NCBI GenBank assembly: GCA_026394055.1
Contig: JAPKYZ010000089.1
Location: 43,458 to 107,457, forward strand
DNA length: 64,000 nucleotides
Reading direction: 5' to 3'
Origin: Acidobacteriota bacterium
GTDB lineage: Bacteria; Acidobacteriota; Terriglobia; Bryobacterales; Bryobacteraceae
A program made the position numbers and the translations under genes. The notes below the pieces were generated by a model, which did not search any database, was not told the DNA's origin, and saw only the letters and a list, made by a program, of their open reading frames with translations. Shown here piece by piece: positions 47,814 to 57,992 of the stretch (positions within the stretch are counted from its first letter, which is position 1; each line of letters starts with the position of its first letter).

Positions 47814-47934
47814 CCGCGTGCGAGCGATCGCATTTGATCGCCCAATCGGAAAGCGGGTAAGGTGAGGAGAGCGCCCGGCGGCGGCAAGTTACCGCCCCGC
47901 CTGCGCCGCCTGAGCCACTCATGAGATCTTGCCG

Positions 47935-50610
47935 ATGACCGACGCCTCCTCGGGCAGCAATTCCGGGACCACGCCCGGAGCCAGCCCGGCCCAATACACC
48001 GCCGAAGGGCGGCGCCTGGAAGAAGCCACCCGTCGTGAGAAGCACTGGAGACGCTGGGGGCCCTATGTCGCGGAACGGGCCTGGGGCACGGTCCGCGAGG
48101 ACTATTCGCATTCGGGCGATGCCTGGCGCGCGCTGACCTTTGAGCGTTCCCACGCGCAGGCCTTCCGCTGGAGCGAAGACGGCTTGGCGGGGCTGTGTGA
48201 CAACCACCAGCGGATCTGTTTGGCCGTGTCGCTGTGGAACGAGCGCGATCCGCTGCTCAAAGAAAAGCTGTTCGGGCTCTCCAACCCTGAAGGCAATCAC
48301 GGCGAGGACGTCAAGGAGTGCTACTACTACCTGGATGCCACGCCCACGCACTCGTACCTGAAGTTCCTCTACAAGTACCCGCAGAGCGAGTTCCCCTATG
48401 CTCAACTACGCGAAATGGGCCGCCGCCCGCGTACGGAGCCCGAACGGGAGTTGGCTGAGACGGGCATCTTCACCGGCAACCGCTACTTCGATGTCGAAGT
48501 GGAGTACGCCAAAGCCTCACCCGAGGACATCCTCTGCCGCATCACGGTGACCAACCGCGGACCCGAAGCGGCCCCACTGCACCTGCTCCCCACCATCTGG
48601 TTTCGCAATACCTGGAGCTGGGGCCTCGAGGCGGAGCGGCCCTCGCTCTCCCAAGTCAGCCCGGAATGCATTCAGCTGGACGAACCGGCCCTGGGCCGAT
48701 TGCATCTCCATGTGGAGCGCCCGGAGCGCCTGCTGTTCACCGGCAACGAAACCAATACCGAGCTGCTGTTCAACTACCCGTCCTTGTCCCGCTATTACAA
48801 GGACGCCTTTCAGCGGTACCTCATGCGCGGTGAGGACTCCGCCATCAACCCGGCCGACACCGGCACCAAGGCCGCCGCGTGGTACTACTTCATGCTGGCC
48901 CCCGGCGAATCCCGCACCATCCGCTACCGGCTCCGTCAACCTGCGCCCGATCTCTGGACCCGGAACTTTGACGAGATCTTTGCCGAGCGCAAAGCGGAGG
49001 CGGACGAATTCTATGAGTCCTTCATCGCCCCCGGCTTGTCGGAAGATGCGCGCGCCGTGCAGCGGCAAGCCTTCGCGGGACTGATCTGGACGCGGCAGTA
49101 CTACCACTACGCAGTCGACCAGTGGACCAAGGGTGACCCCGCGTTTCCCCCTCCACCGAGTAACCGCGGCGAGGGCCGCAACCATGCCTGGAATCACGTC
49201 TTCAATGAAGACATCATTTCCATGCCCGACAAGTGGGAGTACCCTTGGTACGCCGCCTGGGACACCGCCTTCCACACCATTCCGTTCTCGCTGATCGACC
49301 CCGATTTCGCCAAGGGTCAGCTGAGCCTGTTGTTGCGCGAATGGTACATGCACCCCAACGGCCAGATCCCGGCCTATGAGTGGAACTTCTCCGACGTCAA
49401 TCCGCCGGTGCATGCCTGGGCCTGCTGGCGCGTCTTCCAGATCGACCGGCGCATCCGGGGCCAGGGCGATGTTCCGTTCCTTGAAAGCGTCTTCCACAAG
49501 CTGCTGATGAACTTCACCTGGTGGGTGAACCGCAAGGATTCGGCGGGCAACAACATTTTTGAGGGCGGCTTTCTGGGCCTGGACAACATCGGCGTCTTTG
49601 ACCGCTCGCGGCCGCTGCCCGGAGGCGTTCTGCTGGAGCAATCCGACGGCACGGCCTGGATGGCGATGTACTGCCTGAACATGCTGCGCATCGCCATTGA
49701 ACTGGCGTTCTTCAACCCGGTCTACGAAGACATCGCCAGCAAGTTCTTTGAACACTTCCTCTACATCGCGCACGCCATGAACCGTTCGGGCGATGAAGGG
49801 CTTTGGGATGAAGAAGACGGCTTCTACTATGACCGGCTGCAGTTTCCCGATGGCCGATCGATGCCGCTGAAGATCCGCAGCATGGTGGGGTTGATCCCGC
49901 TGTTCGCGGTCGAGAGCCTGGAACTCGATACCTACGACCGGCTGCCCAACTTCGCGCGCCGCACGGACTGGTTTATCAAGAACCGGCCGGACCTCTGCGG
50001 CAACCTGGCCTCGCTGACGCGACCAGGGCAGAACTCGCGACGGCTGCTGTCGCTGGTCGGCCGCGAACGCTTGCGGCGCTTGATGTCGCGCATGCTGGAT
50101 GAGACGGAGTTTCTCTCGGCCCACGGTCTGCGGAGCCTCTCGCGCGAGCATGCCGAGCAACCCTACATGCTCCGCGTGCACGACGAGGAGTACCGGATCA
50201 GCTACGAGCCGGGGGAATCGTCCAGCTGGCTGTTTGGCGGCAACTCAAACTGGCGCGGACCGGTCTGGTTTCCGCTGAACTACCTGCTGATCGAGAGCCT
50301 GCAGAAGTTTGGTTACTACCATGGCGATGCGATCCAGGTGGAATGCCCATCGGGCTCCGGCAACTTCATGCCACTGGATGCCGTGGCCGCCGAACTGTCG
50401 CGGCGGTTGTCGCGGCTATTCGTGAAAGACGAAGACGGACGCCGGCCGATCTACACCGATTCGCCCCTGTTCCAGAACGACCCGCTGTTCCGCGATCACA
50501 TTCTCTTCTACGAGTACTTTCACGGCGACTCGGGCGCGGGCCTGGGCGCTAGCCATCAGACCGGGTGGACCGCGCTAGTGGCCAAGCTGCTGCAACAGAC
50601 TGCTCCGTAG
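47935..50610 (+). CDS. Glucosidase of the GH63 / MGH1-like family
   Basis: An 891-residue cytoplasmic protein (no signal). The N-terminal half is a beta-sandwich ([23 protein letters not shown]...), the C-terminal half an (alpha/alpha)6 barrel: [24 protein letters not shown] (catalytic Asp region), [31 protein letters not shown] and [25 protein letters not shown] at the end, which carries the base. This is the pattern of bacterial proteins related to mannosyl-oligosaccharide glucosidase (GH63) that act on glucosylglycerate or related glucosides. The ATG 47935 start is preferred to the TTG at 47929. Confidence 0.88.
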   Translation: MTDASSGSNSGTTPGASPAQYTAEGRRLEEATRREKHWRRWGPYVAERAWGTVREDYSHSGDAWRALTFERSHAQAFRWSEDGLAGLCDNHQRICLAVSLWNERDPLLKEKLFGLSNPEGNHGEDVKECYYYLDATPTHSYLKFLYKYPQSEFPYAQLREMGRRPRTEPERELAETGIFTGNRYFDVEVEYAKASPEDILCRITVTNRGPEAAPLHLLPTIWFRNTWSWGLEAERPSLSQVSPECIQLDEPALGRLHLHVERPERLLFTGNETNTELLFNYPSLSRYYKDAFQRYLMRGEDSAINPADTGTKAAAWYYFMLAPGESRTIRYRLRQPAPDLWTRNFDEIFAERKAEADEFYESFIAPGLSEDARAVQRQAFAGLIWTRQYYHYAVDQWTKGDPAFPPPPSNRGEGRNHAWNHVFNEDIISMPDKWEYPWYAAWDTAFHTIPFSLIDPDFAKGQLSLLLREWYMHPNGQIPAYEWNFSDVNPPVHAWACWRVFQIDRRIRGQGDVPFLESVFHKLLMNFTWWVNRKDSAGNNIFEGGFLGLDNIGVFDRSRPLPGGVLLEQSDGTAWMAMYCLNMLRIAIELAFFNPVYEDIASKFFEHFLYIAHAMNRSGDEGLWDEEDGFYYDRLQFPDGRSMPLKIRSMVGLIPLFAVESLELDTYDRLPNFARRTDWFIKNRPDLCGNLASLTRPGQNSRRLLSLVGRERLRRLMSRMLDETEFLSAHGLRSLSREHAEQPYMLRVHDEEYRISYEPGESSSWLFGGNSNWRGPVWFPLNYLLIESLQKFGYYHGDAIQVECPSGSGNFMPLDAVAAELSRRLSRLFVKDEDGRRPIYTDSPLFQNDPLFRDHILFYEYFHGDSGAGLGASHQTGWTALVAKLLQQTAP

Positions 50611-50734
50611 TGCGGCGCTGCTGATCGCGTTGGCGTTTGTGTATCCTGAGAGATCTTCCGGCCTGGGTACCGCATGGCCCTGTATGCCTGCCGCGCCGCC
50701 GAATTCAGCGGTTAAATTCACTTGAGGAGCCTTC

Positions 50735-52780
50735 ATGCGCGCGATTGCATTCACTCTGCTGTTGGCGGCCACGGCGCTGGCTCAGCCCCGCCCGGTCACG
50801 CTGGCGGATTACTATCGGCTGGAAACTCTCTCCTCGCCCGCCCTGTCACCCGACGGCAAGCGCGTGGCCTTCGTCAAGACAACGATTGTCGAAGCGGAGA
50901 ACCGGCGCCACAGCGAGGTCTGGCTGGTACCGGCTGATCAATCGAGCGTCCCCGTCCGGCTGGCGGGCGAAACCGGCGGCGCGGCGGCCCCGCAGTGGAG
51001 CCCAGACGGTCAACTGCTGGCCTATACGTCCGCCGGCAAGACTTACTTCCTGAAGATGAATGAGCCCGGTACGCCGCGCGTTGAGATCCCCGGCGTCCAA
51101 GGCCGCCCCATCTTTAGCCCAGACAACAAGTGGGTCGCCTTCACCAAGCGCACCCCGCCCCCGGCCAAGCCCCCGGCCGAGCTTTCTGAGTTTGACCGTC
51201 AGATCGAAAAGCGCTTCAAGGGCCGCATCTATGACTGGATGAATTTCCGCTTCGACGGCCGGGGCTATCTGCCGGACCCGCGTGATGCTGCCGCGACGCC
51301 ACCGCAAGAGCTTTACGTGGTGCCTCGTGAAGGCGGCGCCGCAGTGCAGTTGACGCGGTTGGGGGTGGATGTTTCGGGCGTCAGCTGGTCGCCCGATAGC
51401 CAGCGGCTGGCCTTTACGGCCAACACTCACCAGCGCGACGAGTATGCGTATGAGCGGGCTGATCTCTACACGGTGACACTCGATGGCAAGAGCCTGCTGC
51501 GGCTTTCGGCTGATGATGGGTACCACCACCAGAGCCCCGCGTGGTCACCCGATGGCCGCGCAATCGCGGTGACGCGGGAGCAAGGGCTGGCGCTGGTGCT
51601 GAAGCTGAAGCAGCGCTTCGGCAGCCCGGACGACATCGCGCTGTTCTCATCCACCGCGCCGGGTGAGCCCCGGAATCTCACGGCGACGTGGGACGGCATC
51701 GCCGCTGCTCCACACTGGTCGGGCGATGGCCAGTCGATCTATTTTGAAGCGCAGGACAAAGGCACCGCTCAACTGTTCCGGCTGACGGTGGCCACGGGCG
51801 ACGTTCAGCCCGTGACGAAAGGAGATCGAGTCCTTTCAAGCTTCTCGATGGCCGAGACCACCGGGCAGGTAGCGTACCTGGGTAGTGACCCCAACAATCC
51901 CGGCACCCTCTTCATCGCGCCTTTCAATGGACTCGCGACCGGCGCGGAGAAGGCGCTGACCACGCCCCTCACCTTTCAGTTGGGCACCACCGAACGCATT
52001 CGCGTCGACAGCAAAGACGGCACCTCGATTGATGGCTGGGTGGTGCTGCCTCCGGGCTACGGTGCGTCCAAGGGCAAGTACCCGCTGATTCTCACCAGTC
52101 ACGGCGGCCCGCACGGAGCCTATGCCAACAACTTCGCCTACCAGCACCAACTGCTGGCCGCCGCGGGCTACATCGTCGTTTCCACTAATCCCCGAGCCTC
52201 CACCGGCTACGGCGAAAAGTTCCGCTGGGGCACCTGGGGAGCCTGGGGTGATCGCGACATGGAAGACGTGATGGCTGGCCTCGACTACGCCCTGCGCCAC
52301 TATTCGGCGGACCCGAAGCGCTTAGGTGTCACCGGCTATTCCTATGGCGGCTTCTTGACCAACTGGCTAATCGGCCACACCACGCGCTTTGCCGCGGCGG
52401 TGGTGGGCGCCGGACCGACGAATTGGATCAGCAACTACGGCACCGGCGATATCCCACGCACCAAAGAGACCGAGTTCCTGGGCTATCCATGGGAGCCCGA
52501 AGGCAACCGCACCATGATCCGCCAATCGCCCATCACCTACGCCGACAAGGTGGTCACGCCGACCTTGTTTGTGCATGGTGAGGCCGACCACCGCGTGCCG
52601 ATCGCCCAAGCCGAGGAGATGTACACGGCGCTGAAGAAGCGGCAAGTGCCCGCAAAGTTTGTCCGCTATCCCAACACCTCGCACGGCGGCTGGTCACCCT
52701 GGGACACCGTGCATCGCTACCGCCAGGAGCTGTTGTGGTGGCAGCAATACCTGGGCACCTCGCCCACTCCGAACCAGTAG
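50735..52780 (+). CDS. Secreted S9 family peptidase (prolyl oligopeptidase/acylaminoacyl-peptidase type)
   Basis: A 681-residue exported peptidase: signal to ~17, a seven-bladed WD40/PD40-like beta-propeller (~25-420; repeated SPDGK, SPDNK and SPDSQR segments) gating the active site, then the hydrolase domain. The catalytic triad is S536 (GYSYGGF), D618 (HGEADHRVP) and H650 (SHGGW). It cleaves short peptides, typically after proline or releasing N-acyl residues. The Shine-Dalgarno gaggag precedes ATG 50735. A peptidase gene (M24B) follows after 19 bases, forming a peptide-degrading pair. Confidence 0.92.
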   Translation: MRAIAFTLLLAATALAQPRPVTLADYYRLETLSSPALSPDGKRVAFVKTTIVEAENRRHSEVWLVPADQSSVPVRLAGETGGAAAPQWSPDGQLLAYTSAGKTYFLKMNEPGTPRVEIPGVQGRPIFSPDNKWVAFTKRTPPPAKPPAELSEFDRQIEKRFKGRIYDWMNFRFDGRGYLPDPRDAAATPPQELYVVPREGGAAVQLTRLGVDVSGVSWSPDSQRLAFTANTHQRDEYAYERADLYTVTLDGKSLLRLSADDGYHHQSPAWSPDGRAIAVTREQGLALVLKLKQRFGSPDDIALFSSTAPGEPRNLTATWDGIAAAPHWSGDGQSIYFEAQDKGTAQLFRLTVATGDVQPVTKGDRVLSSFSMAETTGQVAYLGSDPNNPGTLFIAPFNGLATGAEKALTTPLTFQLGTTERIRVDSKDGTSIDGWVVLPPGYGASKGKYPLILTSHGGPHGAYANNFAYQHQLLAAAGYIVVSTNPRASTGYGEKFRWGTWGAWGDRDMEDVMAGLDYALRHYSADPKRLGVTGYSYGGFLTNWLIGHTTRFAAAVVGAGPTNWISNYGTGDIPRTKETEFLGYPWEPEGNRTMIRQSPITYADKVVTPTLFVHGEADHRVPIAQAEEMYTALKKRQVPAKFVRYPNTSHGGWSPWDTVHRYRQELLWWQQYLGTSPTPNQ

Positions 52781-52799
52781 CAGACAATAGTCGGTATTC

Positions 52800-54227
52800 A
52801 TGACGACCTATCGATGGCTTCTGATGGCGCTGGCGGCGCCCGTCTGGGCGCAGAGCGCGCTCTACTTCCAGCAGGACTTTCCGGCGGAGGAGTTTCGCGC
52901 CCGCTGGTCCAAGATCTTCGCAAAGATCGGGCCGGACGCGGTGGCCGTGGTGCAAGGCGCTCCCTTTGAGCGGGGCTTTGCCTTTCCGCGTCAGACCAAC
53001 GAGTTCTACTACTTGAGCGGGGTCGAGACGCCGCATTCGTATCTGTTGCTCGATGGTCGCTCGAAGAAGGCCACGCTCTACTTGCCGCCTCGCAACCGCC
53101 GTCTGGAACAGAGCGAAGGCCGCGTGCTCTCGGCAGATGACGCAACGCTCGCGCAGCAGTTGACCGGCGCCGAGGCCGTGCTGAGTACGGACGCGATGCG
53201 CACCAACTGGTTGGGAGAACAAGGCGGCGTACCCGCCACCATCTACACGCTGTTCTCGCCAGCGGAAGGCTCCGCCCAACAGCGCTTTGAGGCGCAAGCG
53301 TCCAACGCCGCCATCTCCCAGGACCCGTGGGATGGCCGCCTGTCGCGCGAAGAGCATTTCGCCGGCCTGCTCCGGAACCGCTATCCCCGGGCCAAGGTGG
53401 AGGACCTGACGCCGATTCTCGACGAACTCCGCAGCGTCAAGAGCCCGCGCGAAATCGCCCTCATCCGCAAGGCATCGCAACTGGCGGGATACGCGATCAT
53501 CGAAGCGATCAAGTCCACGCGTGCGGGTCTTTCGGAGTATCACCTGGACGCCGCCGCGCGCTATGTGTTCCTGGCCGGCGGGGCGCGCCTGGAAGGCTAC
53601 CGCTCCATCACCGCAGCGGGGACAGCGAACATCTGGAACCCGCACTACTACCGCAACCTCGGGCCCTTAAAAGACGGGGACCTGGTGCTGATGGACTTTG
53701 CGCCGGACTATCGCTACTACACCAGCGACGTAACGCGCATGTGGCCCGTCAGCGGCAAGTTCAGCCCGGTGCAGCGCGAGCTGTTGGGCTTCGTGCTGGA
53801 GTACCGTGACGCCATCCTGGCCCGGATTAAGCCGGGCAAGACGGTGGACCAGATCCGGGATGAGACGCGCGCCGCCATGGAAGCCGTGTTCGCCCGCTGG
53901 AAGTTCTCGCAGCCCAAGTATGAGCGGGCGGCTCGGCTGCTGGTGGAAAGCGGCGGCGGCGTCTTCTCGCATCCCGTGGGGCTGGCCGTTCACGACGATG
54001 GCCCCTACCACCGCGGCCCGCTAAAGCCCGGGCACGTCTTCTCGATTGACCCGCAGTTGCGCGTGCAGGACGAGAATCTCTACATCCGCTACGAGGACGT
54101 GATCGTCATCACCGAAACCGGCTACGAGAACTTCACCGACTTTCTGCCGTCGAAGTTGAGCGATCTCGAAAAGCTAGTGGGGGGCTCGGGCATCCTGCAG
54201 CAGTTCCCGCCCAAAGTACTGCGCTAG
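52800..54227 (+). CDS. Exported Xaa-Pro aminopeptidase (M24B, aminopeptidase P-like)
   Basis: A 475-residue metallopeptidase with a short hydrophobic signal (WLLMALAAPVWA), an aminopeptidase-P N-terminal domain (~20-170, ETPHSYLLLDGR) and a pita-bread catalytic domain. Metal ligands: Asp in LMDFAPDYRYYTSDVTR (two Asp), His in VFSHPVGLAVHDD, and Glu in IRYEDVIVI. The fourth position, normally Glu in TIEPG, is Asp (D417, FSIDPQL), a variant found in a branch of the family. It removes N-terminal residues ahead of proline. Co-oriented with the S9 peptidase 19 bases upstream. Confidence 0.9.
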   Translation: MTTYRWLLMALAAPVWAQSALYFQQDFPAEEFRARWSKIFAKIGPDAVAVVQGAPFERGFAFPRQTNEFYYLSGVETPHSYLLLDGRSKKATLYLPPRNRRLEQSEGRVLSADDATLAQQLTGAEAVLSTDAMRTNWLGEQGGVPATIYTLFSPAEGSAQQRFEAQASNAAISQDPWDGRLSREEHFAGLLRNRYPRAKVEDLTPILDELRSVKSPREIALIRKASQLAGYAIIEAIKSTRAGLSEYHLDAAARYVFLAGGARLEGYRSITAAGTANIWNPHYYRNLGPLKDGDLVLMDFAPDYRYYTSDVTRMWPVSGKFSPVQRELLGFVLEYRDAILARIKPGKTVDQIRDETRAAMEAVFARWKFSQPKYERAARLLVESGGGVFSHPVGLAVHDDGPYHRGPLKPGHVFSIDPQLRVQDENLYIRYEDVIVITETGYENFTDFLPSKLSDLEKLVGGSGILQQFPPKVLR

Positions 54228-54235
54228 GTTCAACA

Positions 54236-54304
54236 GACCGCTTGCTGACGCGCGCGGCTCAGTAGAATCCGCGTTTCAGAGCCGCGACGGTCACTGACCG
54301 GTTC
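54236..54304. repeat. Full copy of dispersed palindromic repeat (family A)
   Basis: Left half 54236-54262 (gaccgcttgctgacgcgcgcggctcag) and right half 54274-54304 (tttcagagccgcgacggtc...) are imperfect inverted copies; the core cgcggctc/gagccgcg pairs perfectly. A second full copy lies at 59356 and a half copy at 499. It fills the gap between two convergent genes and may form a bidirectional terminator-like hairpin. Confidence 0.85.
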
Positions 54305-54320
54305 CTCCACGGAAACAAAA

Positions 54321-55613
54321 CTACTGCGCCTTCGGCTGCTTGGCAGCCATGATTTTCTGCATGAGCGCGATGGTGCTCTTGGGCGCTTCAAACTCCGCTT
54401 CTTCCAGCGGTGTGCGGCCAAAGCGGTCTTTGACGGTGAGGTCCGCGCCCTTGTCAACCAGCAGTTGGATGATGTCGTTGGCGCCGAACCGGATGGCGGT
54501 GTGCAGTGCGTTGCCGCCACCTTTGCGGGACTCATTGATGTCGATGCCCTGCGCCAGCGCGAACTGCACCGCGTCCAGTTTGCGGCTTCCGGTGGTCAGC
54601 AGAAGAGCGCCCACGCCATCGGCGTTCTTCTCTTTCGCGTCCGCGCCGAGCTTGATCAACTCCTTCATCAGCTCCACATTGCCCGCCTCCGCGGCCACCA
54701 GGAAAGGCGTCAGGCCATAGTTGCGGAACGGGCTGGGCCGCTGGCCGGGCTGGACTTCGGTGCGCGCTGAAAGGCTGGCGCCGCGGGCCACCAGATCCCG
54801 CACTAGTGCCACCTTGCCTTGGCGCACGGCCTCATGCAAGGGAGTGCCGCCGCTGGAATCCTTGGCGTTGACGTCGGCCCCTTTTTCGAGCAGCAGCCGC
54901 GCCACCGGCTCATGCCCGCGGGCGAGCGCAATCGAAAATGCGGTGCTGCCATCGGGAGCCTTCATGAGCGGATCAGCGCCGGCATTGAGCAGTGCCTGGA
55001 CGCTCGGCTGATCGCCCCGTTGCGCGGCCAGCAGCAGCGCGTTGAAGCCGCGTTTGGAGACGGCCTTCGGGTCCGCGCCTTTCTCGATCAACAGCTTCAC
55101 GATCTCGGCCTTGCCTTCGGCGGTGGCCCACATCAGTGCCGTCTGTCCGGCGCGATTTTCGGCGATGTTCACCGCCGCACGCGCTTCAAGCAGCAGCTTC
55201 ACCAATGCCGCGTTGCCCGCGTTGACGGCCAGCATCAGCGCGGACTCACCATTCCAGCGCCGGGCATTCACGTCCGCCTTGGCATCGAGCAGCAGCTTGG
55301 CGATCGGCACATTGCCTTGCGCGCTAGCCAGCGTCAGCGGCGTCTCGCCATTCTCGTCAACCGAGTTCGCTTTGGCCCCAGCCTGCAGCAGCGCACTGGC
55401 GATCTCGGCATCTTCGCGACGCGCAGCCCAGGCCAGCGGGGTGGAGCCGTCGGCCCGCGCGGCATTGACGTCCGCACCCTGCTTCACCAGCGAGAGCACT
55501 CGCTTCTGATCTCGCTCCTGCACGGCGGCGATCAGTGGGCTCTCGGCGGCCGTCGCGGAGCGGACCACCGCCAAGAAAACAACCCATCCCGTGATTGCCA
55601 AACGCCATCTCAT
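54321..55613 (-). CDS. Exported ankyrin repeat protein
   Basis: A 430-residue protein with a signal peptide (MRWRLAITGWVVFLAV, ending near TAAES) and about ten to twelve ankyrin repeats of ~33 residues: repeated (G-A-D-V/P-N)-x-GxTPLxxA motifs such as GADVNAARADGSTPLAWAA, GAKANSVDENGETPLTLAS, RAGQTALMWATAEGKAEIVKLLIEKGAD. The repeat series ends with GKTPLEEAEFEAP. Periplasmic ankyrin proteins are thought to be protein-protein scaffolds; target unknown. ATG 55613 is chosen because a TATCAT box stands six bases upstream; a longer in-frame start at 55649 would overlap the divergent gene. Confidence 0.88.
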   Translation of the reverse strand: MRWRLAITGWVVFLAVVRSATAAESPLIAAVQERDQKRVLSLVKQGADVNAARADGSTPLAWAARREDAEIASALLQAGAKANSVDENGETPLTLASAQGNVPIAKLLLDAKADVNARRWNGESALMLAVNAGNAALVKLLLEARAAVNIAENRAGQTALMWATAEGKAEIVKLLIEKGADPKAVSKRGFNALLLAAQRGDQPSVQALLNAGADPLMKAPDGSTAFSIALARGHEPVARLLLEKGADVNAKDSSGGTPLHEAVRQGKVALVRDLVARGASLSARTEVQPGQRPSPFRNYGLTPFLVAAEAGNVELMKELIKLGADAKEKNADGVGALLLTTGSRKLDAVQFALAQGIDINESRKGGGNALHTAIRFGANDIIQLLVDKGADLTVKDRFGRTPLEEAEFEAPKSTIALMQKIMAAKQPKAQ

Positions 55614-55649
55614 GATTGAATGATAGTAGCTGTCTTCCGGGATCGACAA
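55611..55649 (-). promoter_or_regulatory. Sigma-70-type promoter directly at the ankyrin start codon
   Basis: On the minus strand TTGTCG (55649-55644), an 18-base spacer and TATCAT (55625-55620) are followed by six bases and ATG 55613. Spacing and both hexamers fit a sigma-70 promoter giving a leaderless mRNA. This is the only one of the near-start boxes here with a usable -35. Confidence 0.55.
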
Positions 55650-55664
55650 GACAGCCTACACCCG

Positions 55665-57992
55665 ATGCTGCGCGCTATCACCTCCGCTTTCCTGGTTGCT
55701 TTGGCAATCGCTGCCAGTCCGCTTGCGCTTGCGGGTCAAGCGGCGTCGCCCAGACCGGCGGAACCAGCGGCCACCCACCAGAAGCTGCTGAACCGCTACT
55801 GCGTCGCTTGCCATAACGAGCAAGCGAAGACGGCAGGCATCTCGATCATCGGTCTCAAGACCACGGCCGTCCCCAGCGCGGCTGAGCCGTGGGAAAAGAT
55901 CCTCCGAAAAGTCCGTACCGGCGAAATGCCGCCCGTCGGCGCGCCGCAACCGGACAAGGCTGCCGCGGCAACGCTGGCCCATTGGCTGGAAGCGGAGCTG
56001 GATCGCAATGGCGCGGCCAAGCCCAACCCCGGGACGCCCAGCATCCATCGCCTGAATCGGGCCGAGTATTCGAACGCCGTGCGCGATCTGTTGGGTCTTG
56101 ATCTCGACAACGCGGCCTCGCTACCCGCGGATGATTCGGGCTACGGCTTCGACAATATCGGCTCCGTTTTAACCGTCTCGCCGCTGCACATGGAAAAGTA
56201 CATGTCGACGGCCCGGCGGGTGAGCCGGTTGGCGTTGGGTCACGTGAAGTCGAAGCCCGCCATCGAGAAGTACTCACCCACTGCCGCCACCAACGGTGAG
56301 ACCGGCGGCGAGTTGCCGTTGACGGTGCGCGGTGGAATCGTGGTGCGTCCATTCTTCCCGGTGGACGCTGAGTACTCCATCATGGTCCGCGTCCGCGGCA
56401 ATCCTTCGAGCGTGCTGCCGCCACCGAAGCTGGACATTCGCGTGGACGGCAAGCGGATCCAGCTGCTGGATGTCGAGATCAACGCGGCGGAAGAGGCCCA
56501 GATTTCGCGCAATGTCGAGATCAAGATCCCGCTCACCGCGGGTAAGCACGTGATCGGCGCGGGCTTTCTGCCGGAGCTGGCACGGGTGGAAGGTGGAGCG
56601 GTGGCCCGTGGTCCCCTGGCGCCGCCCCCCGCGTCGCCCGCCTCCGTGGATTACGTGTTGATTGGTGGCCCGTTTGACCCCAAGGGTCCCGGGAACTCCG
56701 ACACGCGCGCCCGAGTATTGACCTGCAAGCCCGGCCCCGCGCTGCCCGAAGCGGCGTGCGCGCAGCGCATCATCTCCACCATCGCCCGCCGCGCCTACCG
56801 GCGTCCGGTGACCGTGGCCGACACGGCGCCGTTGATGAAGGTGTTCGCGATGGGCCGCAAGGATGGCGACAGCTTTGAGGCGGGCATCGAGACGGCGCTG
56901 CGGGCGATCCTGGTGTCGCCGAGCTTCCTGTTTCGCGTGGAGCGCTCCCCCGCCAATGCCCTGCCCGGCTCCAGCCACAAGATCTCTGATCTGGATCTGG
57001 CGTCGCGCCTGTCGTTCTTTATCTGGAGTAGCATTCCGGACGATCAGCTGTTGACGCTCGCGTCCCAGAACCGGCTGCGTCCGGTGCTGCAGGCTCAGGT
57101 CAAGCGCATGCTCGCTGACCCCAAGGCCAAGGCGTTGGTCGAGAACTTCGCCGGCCAGTGGCTGCAGTTGCGCAACGTCGCCAACTGGCGGCCGGACCCG
57201 GACAAGTTCCCTAAGTTCGATGAGCCCCTGCGCTTTGCGTTGCAGCGCGAGACGGAGCTGTTTGTCGACCACATCGTGCGGGAAGACCGCAGCGTGCTGG
57301 AGTTCCTGAATGCCGATTACTCGTTCCTGAATGAGCGGCTGGCGAATCACTATGGCGTACCCGGCGTGAAAGGTTCCTACTTCCGGCGCGTCCCGCTGAA
57401 CGGCGAAGAACGCGGCGGAGTCTTGACCCACGGCAGTGTGCTGCTGGTCTCGTCTTACCCCACCCGGACGTCGCCGGTGCTGCGCGGCAAGTGGGTGCTC
57501 GAAAACATCCTGGCGTCGCCGCCGCCACCGCCTCCGCCCAATGTGCCGGACCTGAAGGCCAACGGAGCCACCTCAGCCAAGGATCTGCGGAAGGCGCTCG
57601 AAGAGCATCGGGCAAATATCGCGTGTGCGGCCTGCCACTCGCGCCTGGACCCGCTCGGGTTTGCGCTCGAGAATTTTGACGCCATCGGGACCTACCGTAA
57701 GACCGAGGATGGCGCCGAAGTAGACTCCTCCGGCGCACTACCCGGGGGCACCACCTTCCGTGGCCCATCGGGCCTGAAGCAGGTGCTGATGGAACGCAGC
57801 GACCAGTTTGTCGACTGCATTTCCGAAAAGCTGCTCACCTACGCGCTGGGCCGCGGTCTTGAGTATTACGACCTTCCCGTGGTGCGGCAGATTCGCCGCG
57901 AGACCGAAAAGGGCGGCTATCAATTCTCCGCGCTCGCCGCCGCAATCGCCAATAGCGTACCATTCCAGATGAGGAGGACTCCCGACCGATGA
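55665..57992 (+). CDS. Diheme DUF1587/DUF1592/DUF1588/DUF1585 protein, exported
   Basis: A 775-residue exported protein (signal ~1-25). A heme motif CVACH (46-50) lies in an N-terminal cytochrome-like domain, then come DUF1587 (HRLNRAEYSNAVRDLLGL), DUF1595, DUF1592 (DLASRLSFFIWSSIPDDQLL), DUF1588 (FLNERLANHYGVPGV, GVLTHGSVLLVSSYPTRTSPV) and DUF1585 at the C-terminus (GLEYYDLPVVRQI). A second CAACH motif sits in CAACHSRLDPLGFALENFD. The domain set is abundant in Planctomycetes and Acidobacteriota; function is unknown. It is co-translated with the DUF1552 gene (ATGA overlap at 57989-57992). Confidence 0.9.
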   Translation: MLRAITSAFLVALAIAASPLALAGQAASPRPAEPAATHQKLLNRYCVACHNEQAKTAGISIIGLKTTAVPSAAEPWEKILRKVRTGEMPPVGAPQPDKAAAATLAHWLEAELDRNGAAKPNPGTPSIHRLNRAEYSNAVRDLLGLDLDNAASLPADDSGYGFDNIGSVLTVSPLHMEKYMSTARRVSRLALGHVKSKPAIEKYSPTAATNGETGGELPLTVRGGIVVRPFFPVDAEYSIMVRVRGNPSSVLPPPKLDIRVDGKRIQLLDVEINAAEEAQISRNVEIKIPLTAGKHVIGAGFLPELARVEGGAVARGPLAPPPASPASVDYVLIGGPFDPKGPGNSDTRARVLTCKPGPALPEAACAQRIISTIARRAYRRPVTVADTAPLMKVFAMGRKDGDSFEAGIETALRAILVSPSFLFRVERSPANALPGSSHKISDLDLASRLSFFIWSSIPDDQLLTLASQNRLRPVLQAQVKRMLADPKAKALVENFAGQWLQLRNVANWRPDPDKFPKFDEPLRFALQRETELFVDHIVREDRSVLEFLNADYSFLNERLANHYGVPGVKGSYFRRVPLNGEERGGVLTHGSVLLVSSYPTRTSPVLRGKWVLENILASPPPPPPPNVPDLKANGATSAKDLRKALEEHRANIACAACHSRLDPLGFALENFDAIGTYRKTEDGAEVDSSGALPGGTTFRGPSGLKQVLMERSDQFVDCISEKLLTYALGRGLEYYDLPVVRQIRRETEKGGYQFSALAAAIANSVPFQMRRTPDR

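Noticed and set aside
48517..50181. Open frame of 554 codons on the minus strand inside the glucosidase gene
   Set aside because: It lies exactly antisense to a well-supported gene, shows no domain or signal, and long antisense open frames are expected in high-GC DNA.
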